A stretch of DNA of 64,000 nt from Pyropia yezoensis (lineage: Eukaryota; Rhodophyta; Bangiophyceae; Bangiales; Bangiaceae): positions 28,676,951-28,740,950 of the forward strand of contig CM020620.1 in NCBI GenBank assembly GCA_009829735.1, read 5' to 3'. The translations under genes and the position numbers were made by a program. Shown here piece by piece: positions 33,298 through 44,682 of the stretch; the first letter of the stretch is position 1, and each line of letters starts with the position of its first letter. The notes beneath the pieces are model-generated. The model searched no databases. It worked only from the letters and a program-made list of their open reading frames with translations, and was not told the DNA's origin.

Positions 33298-34245
33298 TGG
33301 GTGTGTGCACCCTGCGCGCCGACGCTGCCCCTGGTTCTTCCCCCGCCGAGACCGGAGGCCGCCTTCCCGCTTCCCGTTGTGGGCGGGAAGGACCCCCGCC
33401 ACGGGCCAAACGGCTTATCGATTGGCGGCGGCGGCGGCAGCTACGGCGGCGGCGGTGGAGGACGGGGCTGTCGGCCGAGCACCACCAACGCAGTGTCAAC
33501 CATACTGACGAGCCCGCCGGGTGGGCGCGTGGAGGGGACCAAGGCCGCCGCCCCGCTCCCCGGGGCCCCGGGGCGGCCGCCGCCCCCTCCACCGCGGCGT
33601 CGCCAGAGTGGGGCGCCGCCTCGACAGAGCGCCGGGGGGTCTCGGCCCAACGTCGTGGCCGCCCGGCTGTTGACAGTAGCGGTCACAGTGCACGCAGCCG
33701 CAGTGTTTCCGCCCTCCTTCACGGCCTCCCACTCCCGCCCACCGCCGCCCCCCCCCCCCCCCCCGTCCGTTTGGGTCACGCCCCTCGCGCCAGACGACAC
33801 CACCACCACCTCCCCCCCCTACCGACGTAAACCACGGCACCTCCCCCCCCCGCCCCCCAGCGCCACAACAGCAGCAGCCATGCGGCGGCTTCCTGTTCGG
33901 CATCGGTCACCACCCGCAGGTGCGCCGCCAGCCACACCACCACCGTCGCGCGGCCACACCGCCACCGCCGCGGGGCCACTCCGCCACCGCCGCGCGTGAC
34001 CGGCACGCCCAGGCCCGGCACCGCCGCCACGGCCGCCCAACCGCAACGGCAGCGGCGACGCCACCCCCTCCACCGGGGGCGAGTTCCAGTAGCGGACGGG
34101 CAAGCACCGCCGCCGCAACCAGCCGCCCCCCCGCGGTGGGGGGAGCGTCCGCCAGGGCGCGCCTGACCGCGGCTGGGGGAGTCACCGGCGCCGCGCGGGT
34201 GGAGGAGGCCACCGTCGCACCGCGGCGGTCACCGCGGCGGGAGCG

Positions 34246-35858
34246 TCACCGTCGCTGACGGGGGCGGAGGGAGGGCACACCACCGGGGAGGCTGTCGAGG
34301 GGGGGGGGGGGGGGGGGGGGGGAGTGGCCGAGCTGCGGCGCGCCCGGACTGCGCGCCGTGGCGCCACCAGCGGGCAATGGGGGGGGTGCACCACCGGCGG
34401 TCCCAGTGGCAGCGGCGGGAGGCGCGGGGGGGAAGGGTGCGGCCGCACCGGCGGCAGCCGCCCAGCCCGGAACGGCAGCAGCAGGCCCCGCCGCGGCCGC
34501 CACCGGGGGTGGCGGAGGGTGTGCCCAGGCCGCGGGGGGTGGGGGGGCGGCGTGCGGCGCCTCCGCAGGGGGCGGGCTCCAAAAGGGCGGCGGCCGCGGC
34601 GCCCAGCGGTCACCGTCCCCCGCCGGCGCCACCGCGGGCGTTGGCCCGTGGGCGGCAAACGGCACCAGCTGGGGGAGCGCCGCCGCCGGCATGCCGGCGG
34701 CGTACGGCGCGGGAGGGGGAAACGCCGCCGCAGGTAGGTTGGTAACGTACGGCGCTGGGGGAGTCACAAACGCCGCCGCTGGCATGTTGGCCGCATACGG
34801 CGCGGGGCGAGCAAACGCCGCCGCCGCCATGTCGGCCGCGTACGGCGTGGGAGGGGGGAAGGCCGCCGCAGTTGCAGGGAGGGGGAAGGCCGCTGCAGCC
34901 GCGGGGGGGGAGAACGCCCCGGGCGCCATCTCAACGGCAAAGGGCGCCGGGGCGGTGAATGCCACGGGTGCCATCTCGGCGGCAAACGGCGCGCGCGGGG
35001 GGGGGCCATACGCCGCCCCTATCTGGGCGGCCATGGCAGCCGGGATGGCAGGCGCCCCACCCGCCCGGGGGGGGGGTGCCACCACCCCCTCGGCCGCCGC
35101 CGCCGCTGCAGCGACAGGGTGCCATGCCAAGGGGTGACGCCGCCGCGAAAACCGCCGCCGCAACGACGGCACGGGCTCCCCCACAGCGCCCAGCGGGTGT
35201 GCCCGCGACGACACTGACGACGACGCCCGCGCCGACGCGGTAGCGGCACGATGCGACCGCGGGGGTGGTGGTACGGCGGCGGCGGCCGCTGCGGCGGCCG
35301 CAGCCGCAAGCCACGGCTCGTCAATGGTCGTCGTGGCACCGGCGGCGCGCGTGGCGGTGGGGGGGGTGGTCGCCGCGGCAGCGCCGACGCCGGCGGCGCC
35401 GACGGCGGGGGGTGCGGGTGGCCCACCAATGGGGGTCACCGGTGGGGGGTGCGGCGCGGCGGGGACGCCGTGCAAGTCCGCGGGCAGGGCCGGTAGGGGA
35501 AGGGACGGTGCCGCCACGGAAGGCGACGGGGTGGCCACGGCGGCGGCGGAGGCGTCGCCGTGACCGCGGCCGAGACCGCCGACGACGCCGCCAGCGGTGC
35601 GGACGCGTGGGAACGGCACGGCCAGCGACGGCTGCGACGTGGGTGGGAGCGATGCCGGCGCCAGCTGCGGATGCGACGGTGCCTGTACCTGCGGTGGTGG
35701 CGCCGGTGGAAGCGCCGGTGGGAGCGGCGTCTGTAGCGGTGCCAGCTGCAGCGGCGGCAGCGGCGGCAGCGGCGGCGGCGACCGCGACGGCTGCGACGTG
35801 GGGGGCGGTGCCGTCAGGGTGAGGTGCGGGAACAAGGTGGCCAGCGATGGTAGCCGCT

Positions 35859-35897
<39 letters not shown>

Positions 35898-37142
35898 GAA
35901 ACGGCGGGGGAGACCTTGACGGCTGCGACGTTGGGGGCGGCCGCGCCTGGGCCAGCTGCGGAAACAGAACCGCCATCCGCGACGGCGACGGCAGGAGCGG
36001 CGGGGGTTGCGGCCGCCGCAGCAACGTCAGTGGCGGTGAAGCCGGCGTCGGCGGCGGGACCGGGTCTACCGCCGGCGGAGGCAGCGGCGGCATTGGTGGG
36101 GACAGCCGCTGCGGCGGCGACGGCGGCGGCAGCGTTCCCGGCGTTGGCTGTGGAGACGAACCTGCCACCGACGGCGGCATCGGCGGAAGCGCCGGTGGAT
36201 CCCGTGGCGGCTGCACTGCCGGTGGCAGGGATGCCGGTGTCTGCAGCGGGGACGAGTCCCCCACAGCCCGCGGCAGTGGTGGCTGCGGGGGGAGCGCTGG
36301 TGGCGACCGTGACGACTGCAACGTCGTTGGGGCTGAGCCCCGGGGCAGGGGCGGAAACTCGTCCGCTGACAGCGGTGGCGGCAGAGGCGAAAGCGGCGGC
36401 GGCGACGGCGGCTGCGACCGCGGCGACGGCGGCTGCGGCGGCGGCGACGACAGCTGCGGCGGCGGCGACGGTGGCTGCGGCGGCTGCGGCGGCGGCGACG
36501 GCGGCTGCGGCGGCGGCGACGGCGGCTGCGGCGGCGGCGACGGCGGCTGCAGCGGCGGTGACGGCAACGGCGGCGACGGCAACGACGGCGTGGGCCGCCC
36601 CGACTGGGGACCACGCCTGGTGGCTATCCCCGACGAATCAGCAGACGCGGACGACGCGCCGTCGTCGCGCCGCCCAACGCGCGCAATGGCCGGTCCTGCA
36701 GGTCGCCCCCCTGGCGGGGCGGGCCGTGCGAACGATGGCGGCGCGCTCCGTCCGCGGCCACCCGGAACGGGTGTCGGGCCGCCGCGTCGGGGGCCGCCCC
36801 TCCCCCGAGCGGGCGGCGACGGCATGCGGACGGGATTCGTCCGGCCCGTCGCCGCGGTAGGCAACCCCGACCGGGCACCACGGCCGCCACGGGCGCCGGC
36901 CGTGCCGCCGCGGCCACGGCCGCCGCCGCCACCCATCCCTGCCGCTGAAAAAGCGAGGCCACAGGCAGCGGTGAGCACGTGGTCGCCGCGGTGGCCCGGT
37001 CCCGGCGCGGCCGCCGACGGGCGGCTGGCGGGTGTGCTAGGCAGTCTCCCCGACAAAGCAGCAGCGCCGCGTCGCGTGCCCTCCGTGTCATTGTGGCGCG
37101 CGGCAGGCGTCGTGGGGGCACCGCCGGTGGCACCCACATCGT

Positions 37143-37173
<31 letters not shown>

Positions 37174-38911
37174 CGTCTGACCCGCGAAGGAGGTGGAAGT
37201 GCCAGCGGCAGGCGCAGCAGCGGCAGCGACAGCCGCAGAGGCAGCAGCGGCGGTCACCGCGGCGGTGCGCTGCCGGCGGCTGGTGCGCAGCCGCGCCTGA
37301 GTCGGCCGCCGGGCCTGCTGTGGCCCCAGCGACAGCCCGTCTAGCCAGTCGGCCGAGGCCGCCGCCGGCTCGGCGGGGGCGGCCGTCCGCGTGGCCGCCG
37401 CCGTCGTGGCCGGTCCGTCACGACGGCTGCTAGACGTTGACCCGCCGCCCTCCGACGGGGCGCCGTCGGTGGCAGCAGCCGCGTCGCTGCCGGCACTCTC
37501 CTCATAGAGCTCTGTCGCCAGGGCAGTCAATGCCTCCGAGGCACGTTGGTGGGCAGCGCTGTCGGAGGCGCTGCCGCCCGAGGCCGCCGTCCGCTGGAGG
37601 TCCGTGTCGCGGAGTGTCTGGGTGTACGACCCCACAGACACAACCGCAGACGTGGACGCGTCCCACGCGTCAGGCCCCGTCGCCTGGTGGCGTGCACAGA
37701 GCAACCGCAGATGCCACTCCTGGACTTGAAGATCATGCCTCTCCACATTCAGCCCCTCCGGGCCAAGCACCATCCTCAGCAAGACGACGAGGGCGGGCGC
37801 ATCAAACACGGCATCGGCCCATACGTGGCCCCACACGAGCCCGCCCGCGTGTCTTGCTGCCTCTGCGCGCTGTAGAGTCTCCACGGCGTTCATTGATACC
37901 GGCCCGCCTGTTCCTTCGAGAGTGGCCGCCTCTATGGCTGCAGCCAAGAGCCGGTACACGGACAGGTCGCAAACAACGAGCTCGGGGAGGGCCAACCGTG
38001 CCCGGCAGGCCAACACAATGCCGCCAAGCAACGTTCGAGCCGTCAAGAGCCGGCCGTCGAGCAGGGCACTCAGGAACGGGCGCATTGGCGGTGCAGGTGG
38101 CAGCCGCGGCCGCTCCCCTCGCGCGCGCGCGGCGCGAGCGTCTTGGCCCAGTCGAGATCGCCGGATGGTGGCGAAAAAGGCGCCTCCATTGGCCTGGTCG
38201 GGGCGCCAGCTTGGGTCAGCAAGCGTCATCCTGGCCAGCGCGTAGGGCATTTGGAGGACGAGTGGGTCCACCGGCGTGCCCGAGGACGTCCATCTTGACG
38301 ACCGCGCAAAAAACGAAGACACATTGCGTCTCATGAGCTCATGCAACTTGTCGTGGATGTTCTGCAAGGCCCCCTGCGTTCTCTCGGCCATGGGGGCTGA
38401 CAACGACTCCACCCAATGTTGGCTGGCGCCGGGATGAGGGGGGCGGTCCAGGACACTACACGCCACAGCCAACAGGTCCATGTCGGGCAGCGCCAAGTGT
38501 GCACGGATGGGGGGGTTGACAGTAGAGCCAGCATCACCCGACGCGCCGTGGCGACGGTCGCTACCACTGCTACCACCGCCAGCATCACCAGAACCACTAC
38601 CAACGGCACGGGTGGCACCGCCACTGCTGCCGCCACCGCCGCCACCGCCACCGCCACCGCCACCGCAAACGGCGTCCCCACCGGGCAACGACGTCATCTC
38701 CGACACGCCGTCTGGCGCGGAAACGGCCGCCAACGTCGCGGCCGCCGCCGCGATCACCGCCTCCGCAGCGCGCACATCGTTGCTACCGCCGTCGCCCCCG
38801 CCACCGCCGCCGTCGCCGCCGCTGTTGCCGCCGCGGCTGCCACCGCCCAGGAGAGGCGGTCGGGGCGGTGGTGCCAGGGACCCCGGGGGAGCAGGGGACG
38901 ACGACGAAGAG

Positions 38912-38949
<38 letters not shown>

Positions 38950-38952
38950 CAT
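34246..38952 (-). CDS. Large proline-rich protein of unknown function
   Basis: Encodes 1,568 aa from the ATG at 38952. I do not recognise it. It opens with a poly-Ser tract (CGA-type microsatellite) and Gly-rich linkers. The only ordinary-looking globular part is about residues 160-460, which starts at LPDMDLLAVACSVLDRPPHP and includes SAPMAERTQGALQNIHDKLH, VDPLVLQMPYALARMTLADP and VSMNAVETLQRAEAARHAGG. Its Leu/Ala-rich helices suggest an all-alpha fold. Residues about 640-1240 are Gly/Arg then Pro-rich (PPSPPPQPPSPPPQPP runs), like extensin- or formin-type linkers. The last 300 residues repeat an AAAFPPPAPYAA-like unit. The ORF is uninterrupted for 4.7 kb despite the low complexity, which favours a real gene, but parts could be fortuitously open GC-rich DNA. 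It could be a cell-wall, RNA-binding or scaffold protein; no evidence decides. Confidence 0.55.
38909..38949. repeat. (CGA)n trinucleotide repeat coding poly-Ser
   Basis: About a dozen consecutive GAC/CGA units just inside the start of the minus-strand proline-rich gene. Read on the minus strand it gives a serine run beginning two codons after the start. Length polymorphism here would stay in frame. Confidence 0.9.
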
Positions 38953-39252
38953 GGCGCTGTGACCCCCCCGCACCGCCGTGTCGCCAACACAACACGGCAG
39001 CGTCCGAGCAACCCGTCAGAGGGGGGAATGTCAGGGGGGTGGAGGAAGGCCGTGCGGGGGGGTCGGCGTAAGTCAACGCCGACGCAGGATAGAACACCAC
39101 CGCGCGGGGGGGGGAGGGGGGGGAGGAGCAGGGGAGGGGCGAAGGGGAAGGAGAAGGCGACGATGGCCGCACCCCACCAGGGTAGCAACTGGCAACAGCA
39201 CCGCTACGTGTCAGCAGGGAAACCACGGCCGTAGGGGGGGGGGGGGGGAGCA

Positions 39253-39390
39253 CCCCCAGCGTTGACGCGGAGGGGGGAGCGACGGGGAAGGCCTCGACGA
39301 ATATAGGGGAGGCCGGCCGAGCCCCCAGCGTTGACGCGGAGGGGGGAGCGACGGGGAAGGCCTCGACGAATATAGGGGAGGCCGGCCGAG
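39253..39390. repeat. Perfect 69-bp tandem duplication upstream of the proline-rich gene
   Basis: Bases 39253-39321 and 39322-39390 are two direct copies of a 69-bp unit that includes GACGAATATAGGGGAGG. The repeat lies 300 bp upstream of the start of the minus-strand gene at 38952, where its TATA-like CTATATT (minus strand) is therefore duplicated. A very recent event, as both copies look identical. Confidence 0.9.
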
Positions 39391-39744
39391 GCCGCCACCA
39401 CACGCCACACAGGGGCAACCAGTCCCAGGGCCAGACAGGGAGGGTGGGAGCGAGCAGCCTCGGCAGCATGCCGCACTCGTCGGGCGGTTCGTCGGCTGTG
39501 GCCTCTGCGTTCGCACCGCATCGGGTACCCGTCCCACCGGCTCCCATCAAGTTGTGGGTGGGTAGGTGGTGGGTGGGTGAGGGAGGGGGCGTCGGACGGC
39601 CGCACCGCCGTCATACGGCCGACGCCCCACGTGTCCATGGGCCGCCGCGCGTGGCGTCGCGGCCGCCGCCACCGTCCCGTCCCGCCCTCGCGCCATGCGC
39701 ATGCACCGCCCACGTGCCTGCCACCCCCCATCCCGCCCCCCCCC

Positions 39745-39780
<36 letters not shown>

Positions 39781-40238
39781 ATCTCAGCACGCGCCGGCCG
39801 GCGCGCCGGGGCGGCAGCTCCCGCCACGGCCTGATGCCGCGCGCGCTACGGGGGGGGTCGTCACCGGCACGTGGGGGCGGGGGGGGACCGAATCCGTTCC
39901 CCAGTGACCCCCCACTCCCCCCCCCCTCCCGGCCGCCGCGCAGCCGCCGTTACCGCGCGCTACATCGCCGGCCGACCGTCGCCGCCGCCGCCGGCCGCCC
40001 CCCCCCCCCCCCCCCCCCAGCTGGCCGCGCGTCCGCGGCAGCCGCGTCGGTCGTCAGCCGACAGGTACCGCGATCGCTGGGGGCGGCGGCGTTCAAAAAA
40101 ACAAACCAAAAAAGAAAACTCCCACAATGCACCCACGAGGGAAAACGGCAGCAGGGGGTAGGGAGGGTGGGGAGGGGGGTCGGGGGGAGGCGCGCGCCCA
40201 CGCACGCAGCGGCCGGCCGGCATCCACCACGCCGCACA
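39391..40238. other. C-rich intergenic region
   Basis: Contains very long C runs (about 39743-39777 and 40000-40018) that probably vary in the assembly. No gene recognised. Confidence 0.4.
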
Positions 40239-41400
40239 GCGCAGTGCCCGTTGTTGCGGGATCCACCGCAAGCGCGTTTTGACCCCGGAACCGTTGTTGA
40301 GACCTGGTAAAAGCTCGTTGAGGGGCGCCGCCGCGCCGTCTCGCCCGGGTGAAACGACCCCAAAACCTGGGCCCAATATCGAACTTAATGAAACGAATTC
40401 CAACAAAGTGCATACTATTAGAGGGGTAGGCTCGCTATTAGGAGCGCCGGAAGTATTACTAAAGCACTCCGAAGTACTACTGCTGAGTCCAGAAGTCCAA
40501 GAGGAAAAGCTCATCGGGAAGAACAACGCGCCGCCGTTGGCTTGTCGCAGAGGCGCCAACACCCGTGGCGAACCCCCCCCGCGTGCATATCATGGCTGCG
40601 TCACTGCGCGCATCACTTGGTCCATCTGGCTCACGCTGGTGGGCGGCGGCGGCGGGGGCTGGGCGCGATCGGCGCGGCGGCGGCAAGGGTCGCGCGTGGA
40701 GTACCGGCGGCCGCGGTGGGCGCGGTGGGAGGGATCTTGGGGGGGGGGATGCCGCTGCCAGCTCAACCACCAGCACACCTCAGCAGCGCGAGTGGGCGGC
40801 TGCCGGCGTTCCTCATGGCTTGGCGGCGATTGCAATTGTCGTTGCAGGCCGCGGGGTGGGATGCGAGGGTGCTGGTGTTCTTTCTCTCGTTGAGCCTTGT
40901 ATGGGAGTTGTCTCCGACATTCCTTGCCCACTCCATATCGCGGCCTGAAAGCTGACTACGAGCGAGGCTGCCAACTCATGATGCGCGAAAAAATATGCTC
41001 AGTAAGCTCGTGAAAGCGCATTTAGATACCCGTCTTCCGGGCCATGCTTGCTCTACTTCCCCTTAGCAGAGGTCCAGACGCCCTAATGCAGACACTACTG
41101 TCACGGCAAATGGCTTGTTGAACGCTTGTAAAACCTTTTTAAATCTTCGGGGTGGGTACGTCCCCTATTTTTTTTTTACATCTTCTGGTACGCACCGCCG
41201 ACGGCAGTCTCGTCGTACGACGAAACCCACGTTCCAGAGACGTATAGATGCATCCAACAAGGGTCAAAGGCAAAAATCATATTCGACCGGCCTGTACGGG
41301 GATGTGAAGGGGGGTGTAGAGGGCTATTTAACACGGTCTCGACAACGGTTCCGGGGTCAAAACGCGCTCGCGGTGGATCCCGCAACAACGGGCACTGCGC
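40239..41400. mobile_element. Non-autonomous element with 66-bp terminal inverted repeats
   Basis: Bases 40239-40304 and 41335-41400 are inverted copies, 64 of 66 identical by eye; each begins GCGCAGTGCCCGTTGTTGCG when read inward. The element is 1,162 bp long and its inside is richer in AT than the flanks (40360-40510 and 40960-41290). No ORF inside has a recognisable domain, so it would need a transposase in trans. I could not see a target-site duplication. A diverged end copy occurs at 33248-33297, which shows that this is a repeat family. Confidence 0.7.
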
Positions 41401-42789
41401 AGGACGAGGCGTGGGAGGGAGGGTAGGGGGGTGCGGGGAAGAAGCACGTGCGTGCAGCGCCCCCACGGCCCCCCAACGATCTGCGCGGGAGAGCATCAAG
41501 CGGAGGCGGGAACGATCAAAGAGGGAGAAGCGCACGGCGACCCGGGCCGTATCTACAGAGGGCCCTCTAGCCCGCTCCCCCCCCTAGGGGGGGGAGGCGG
41601 CTTACGGTGGAGCACCTATCGCTGTTGGTTGTTCTTCTTCTTTTGCAGGCTGCACTGGGCCTGGCGGCCTACCGCTCTGGGCGTTTCTGCAAGTGTAAGG
41701 ATGCCTTGACGACCCCGTGGGGGCTGGTGGATCGTTGCAGATGCAAAGCTCCCGCGCCAAGGGAGTCTATGCAAGGTCCCCTCCCCCCCCCCCTCTACGT
41801 GCCGCCCGGCTGGTACGTATGGAAATACCACCGCGGCGTGGGCCCCGCGACGCCATTTCCTTGCCAGGCGCTGTAGCGAGCTGTCTAGGACCGACTGGGG
41901 GCGCAAGGCAGCTGCCGTCCGCCCATTACGCTGCTGGAGAGGGGGGGACGGAGGTGGAGGCGGCGGGGGGGGGGGGGTGGGAGGGAAACCTCCGCTCGGC
42001 TTTCCGGCCCTCGCGCACCCACGTCCCCCCCCCCTCCCCCCCTCCCAGGCACTGCCACCGCCCCCGCCGCCGCCGCCGCCCCCCGCCCCCGAAGCAGCTG
42101 CGCCGTCACCCCCTGGCGCCGCGGCACCCCCGCCAGTGGCGCTGTCATCTCCTTTCCCCAGCAGAAGCCCACGCCGCCCAGCGCGCGGCCCGCCGCCACC
42201 AAAACCCCCCCCCACCCCCGGGTGCCGCCGTCCCGCGCACCCCGGGCGCCGCCGCCGCCCCGGCCGCCGCCGCCTCCCCCGCCCCCCACACAAGCGCCCC
42301 CCCCTTCGGCGTTGCTGCACCCCCGCCAGTGGCGCCGTCGTTCCTCAACCCAACAGCAGCCCACGCCACCCCTGGGTCGCTGTCCCCCTCCCCCCGGGCG
42401 GCGCCCCCCGACCCCGGCATCGCAGCCCCCCCACCCATGGCCCCGTGTCCCCCCGTCCTCATCAGTGATACTCCTGCCCCGGGTCCCACCGCCACCGACA
42501 ACCGGGCGCCGCCGCTCCCCGTGCGGCGCCCGCCACATTGCGGCGCCCCGACCCCAAGCGGGGCCACTCCCTGGCGGCGCCGATACCCCCTGGAGGCACC
42601 GCCCCGCAGCCCTTTCCTCTCAAACGCTGCGGCGACAGCGGCTCCAGTGACCCCGCGCCCCAGCAGACCACCCCCCTTCACATCAGCGGGCAGCCTGGCG
42701 GCGACGGCGGCGCTGGCGCCGCCGCCGCCGCTGACCACCCGTCGCTCGATACTTGTGGACCTCGTGACGACCTAGTACCTGGTCTAAGT
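41401..42789. other. C-rich low-complexity region, no gene supported
   Basis: Long frames are open on both strands because the DNA is mainly CCC/GCC-type repeats (41,970-42,700). None shows a domain. Possibly the 3' region of the minus-strand Crinkler-like gene. Confidence 0.4.
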
Positions 42790-44682
42790 TCACTCGTCCT
42801 TCAGAAAAGCGTCCACGCACGCAAGCATCCCCGATCCTATCATCTTGAGGTTCGCCTTGGCATCAACACCTTCGTCCCGGAAGACACAGTCGTCGCGCAA
42901 CGCCGCCAGCATCTCGTCCACCCCAGAAGGAGCCCAACCCCTGCGCACCACTATGTCGTCGTAGTCGACTAGGTATGCCCTTCGATGCTCTTCATGCACC
43001 ATCACGTTGGGAGCCCGGAGATCCCGGTACAGCAGCCCGCGACGAGCAAGCCACGCTATCGCCTCGGCAACCTGCTCTTGTACGTAGCCCGCTAGCGCCA
43101 GCTCCTTGTACGTACTCTGGCGGCCACGCACAAACGGCATGTCCACCATAACACTGAAGTCGCCATACCGCAGCGACGCCGGCAACAGAGCGCCAGGCAT
43201 GCCCTCGCCCGCTGCAAGCGCGGACCGCCACAGCATACTGTAGACAGTGTAGACTTGGTGCAGCCGGCGGAAGCGGTGGGCTGCTTGGTGGCGCTTGAGG
43301 ACGCCATTGAACGCCCCGCACGTCACAATCTTGTAGAACCGCTCCTGCGCCATGTCCAACTGGTCGACGGACTCCGCCCGAACAACTGGGACGGTCGTCC
43401 AGAGGATGGCGGAACGTCCAACGCCACGAGGATGAGCGTCCCACCCCTCAGACGTCCGTGACACGTCAACATAGTTGCCTTGTGGCGGCGCATGGAGGCT
43501 GCGGATAGCAGCAGCGTGTTGGGGCGACCCGAGCACAAACACGTCGGAGAGGGGAGTTGCAAACACCTTGCCGACCATCTCCACCGCTACAATGTACTCA
43601 ACGTGCGGGAACGCAAGCAGCGCGTAGCCGGTGGGGATGACGGAATGGAATCGATGGAAGCCAGGGGGGGAGTTCATGTATGCGCTACGGAGGGCAAGCA
43701 GTGCGTACACCACGCCTTGGCGCAGCATCGTGTTTGTTGGAGCCTTGACCTCGCCGTTGAACCCAGGTTTGCCGCTGGAAGACTTCACCAACAGCTCGGG
43801 CTCACACGTGTACGGCAGGTCAACCCAGTCGATGACGTCCTCGGCATCTGAAGTCTTGTACAGCACGTCAGCGGTTACCTTGGACTTGGCGTAGATCCTC
43901 GATTCGGACGACACCCACGCAGGTAGATGCACCGTCGCGAACTTGTGCAGCCGCTCCTCCCGCCACAGGTCCGCAGGGGACTGCAAGCCGTCGTCGCGCA
44001 GGCTACGCCACACACTTGGGTCATACGGCACGTCTGCAGACACGGGTCCGTCCACGGAAAAAAAGGCGACCTCCTGCGGCAGCCAGCCGTCATCATTCTC
44101 TCGAGGGAGGCTCGGAGACGACACATGTGTGTTGGGGACGGCGGCCGCGGCCGCCTTCAACGTCCGGTGCTCGACCCCCGCAGGCACCTCCGCCACGGCA
44201 TCTGCGGCCAGAGCGTCCTCACCTCTAAGAAGGAGAGCATCGAGATACCCACGCAGAGCCGCAACTTTGCTGGCCATTGACAGGCGCCTGACATCCAAGC
44301 GTGCCAAATCCTCGTTGAGGCTGTTTCGCTGGGTCCTTGTCACAGCAGCCGCTGCTTCCTCCACCTCGGTCCTCGGTCCACCCCGTCGGGAGCGCGGAAG
44401 CCGTTTGATCCGTACCTGGAGCACAGCGCGTTCTTCTTCGAGGTCCATCAAGGCAGCATCAGCAGCTTTCCACTCCTCCAAGAGCAGTGCGAACTCATTG
44501 CCTTGAGGAGGCTGCAAACTCATCCGCAACAACGACCCGCAGAGCGGCTTGACACAGACAGTAGCGCGATAGGGCGAAGCGGACGTCCAGCTGCGACCGC
44601 GAGGCGACGACTTGAACCGTAGGGCCATCCAGCTCATGGGACCGACAAAAGCCGGCTGGTGGAAAACAGCCGTCGCTCCCAT
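42790..44682 (-). CDS. Crinkler-like protein: REase-fold nuclease domain plus kinase-like domain
   Basis: Encodes 630 aa (a second ATG at 44523 would give 577 aa). Residues 60-150 are a coiled-coil-like helical region (FALLLEEWKAADAALMDLEE). Residues 255-400 look like a PD-(D/E)xK restriction-endonuclease fold: IYAKSKVTADVLYKTSDAED, an acidic residue at 295, then GEVKAP with Glu311 and Lys313 as the E-x-K pair. Residues 445-630 are a kinase-like lobe: YRDLRAPNVMV (552-562, the HRD loop with Asp554) and LVDYDD (571-576, in place of DFG). The REase-plus-kinase pair is the usual C-terminal architecture of many Crinkler (CRN) proteins, known as secreted effectors in oomycetes and also found, often next to transposons, in free-living eukaryotes and algae. 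No N-terminal secretion signal is visible. A 23-bp minisatellite lies upstream. Biological role here is unknown. Confidence 0.7.
   Translation of the reverse strand: MGATAVFHQPAFVGPMSWMALRFKSSPRGRSWTSASPYRATVCVKPLCGSLLRMSLQPPQGNEFALLLEEWKAADAALMDLEEERAVLQVRIKRLPRSRRGGPRTEVEEAAAAVTRTQRNSLNEDLARLDVRRLSMASKVAALRGYLDALLLRGEDALAADAVAEVPAGVEHRTLKAAAAAVPNTHVSSPSLPRENDDGWLPQEVAFFSVDGPVSADVPYDPSVWRSLRDDGLQSPADLWREERLHKFATVHLPAWVSSESRIYAKSKVTADVLYKTSDAEDVIDWVDLPYTCEPELLVKSSSGKPGFNGEVKAPTNTMLRQGVVYALLALRSAYMNSPPGFHRFHSVIPTGYALLAFPHVEYIVAVEMVGKVFATPLSDVFVLGSPQHAAAIRSLHAPPQGNYVDVSRTSEGWDAHPRGVGRSAILWTTVPVVRAESVDQLDMAQERFYKIVTCGAFNGVLKRHQAAHRFRRLHQVYTVYSMLWRSALAAGEGMPGALLPASLRYGDFSVMVDMPFVRGRQSTYKELALAGYVQEQVAEAIAWLARRGLLYRDLRAPNVMVHEEHRRAYLVDYDDIVVRRGWAPSGVDEMLAALRDDCVFRDEGVDAKANLKMIGSGMLACVDAFLKDE

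Larger units (their letters stand above)
29938..34245. other. Long gene-poor, homopolymer-rich interval
   Basis: About 4.3 kb without a gene I can support. It contains poly-C/poly-G runs (about 30404-30424, 30577-30594, 30944-30972), two adjacent copies of a 25-bp sequence near 31481-31530, and an 11-bp inverted repeat TGGCGGTATTT/AAATACCGCCA (31549-31559 and 31644-31654). A putative small TIR element (32294-33232) follows, then C-rich DNA. Overlapping ORFs here are low-complexity and open in many frames at once, so I do not call them. Confidence 0.45.

Noticed and set aside
35265..37180. Plus-strand Gly/Ala-rich ORFs within the proline-rich gene
   Set aside because: Antisense to a 4.7-kb open frame and made of the same low-complexity repeats; no independent support.
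41717..42775. 352-aa plus-strand proline-rich ORF and its minus-strand partners
   Set aside because: CCC/GCC low complexity, open on both strands, no domain, no conserved block.
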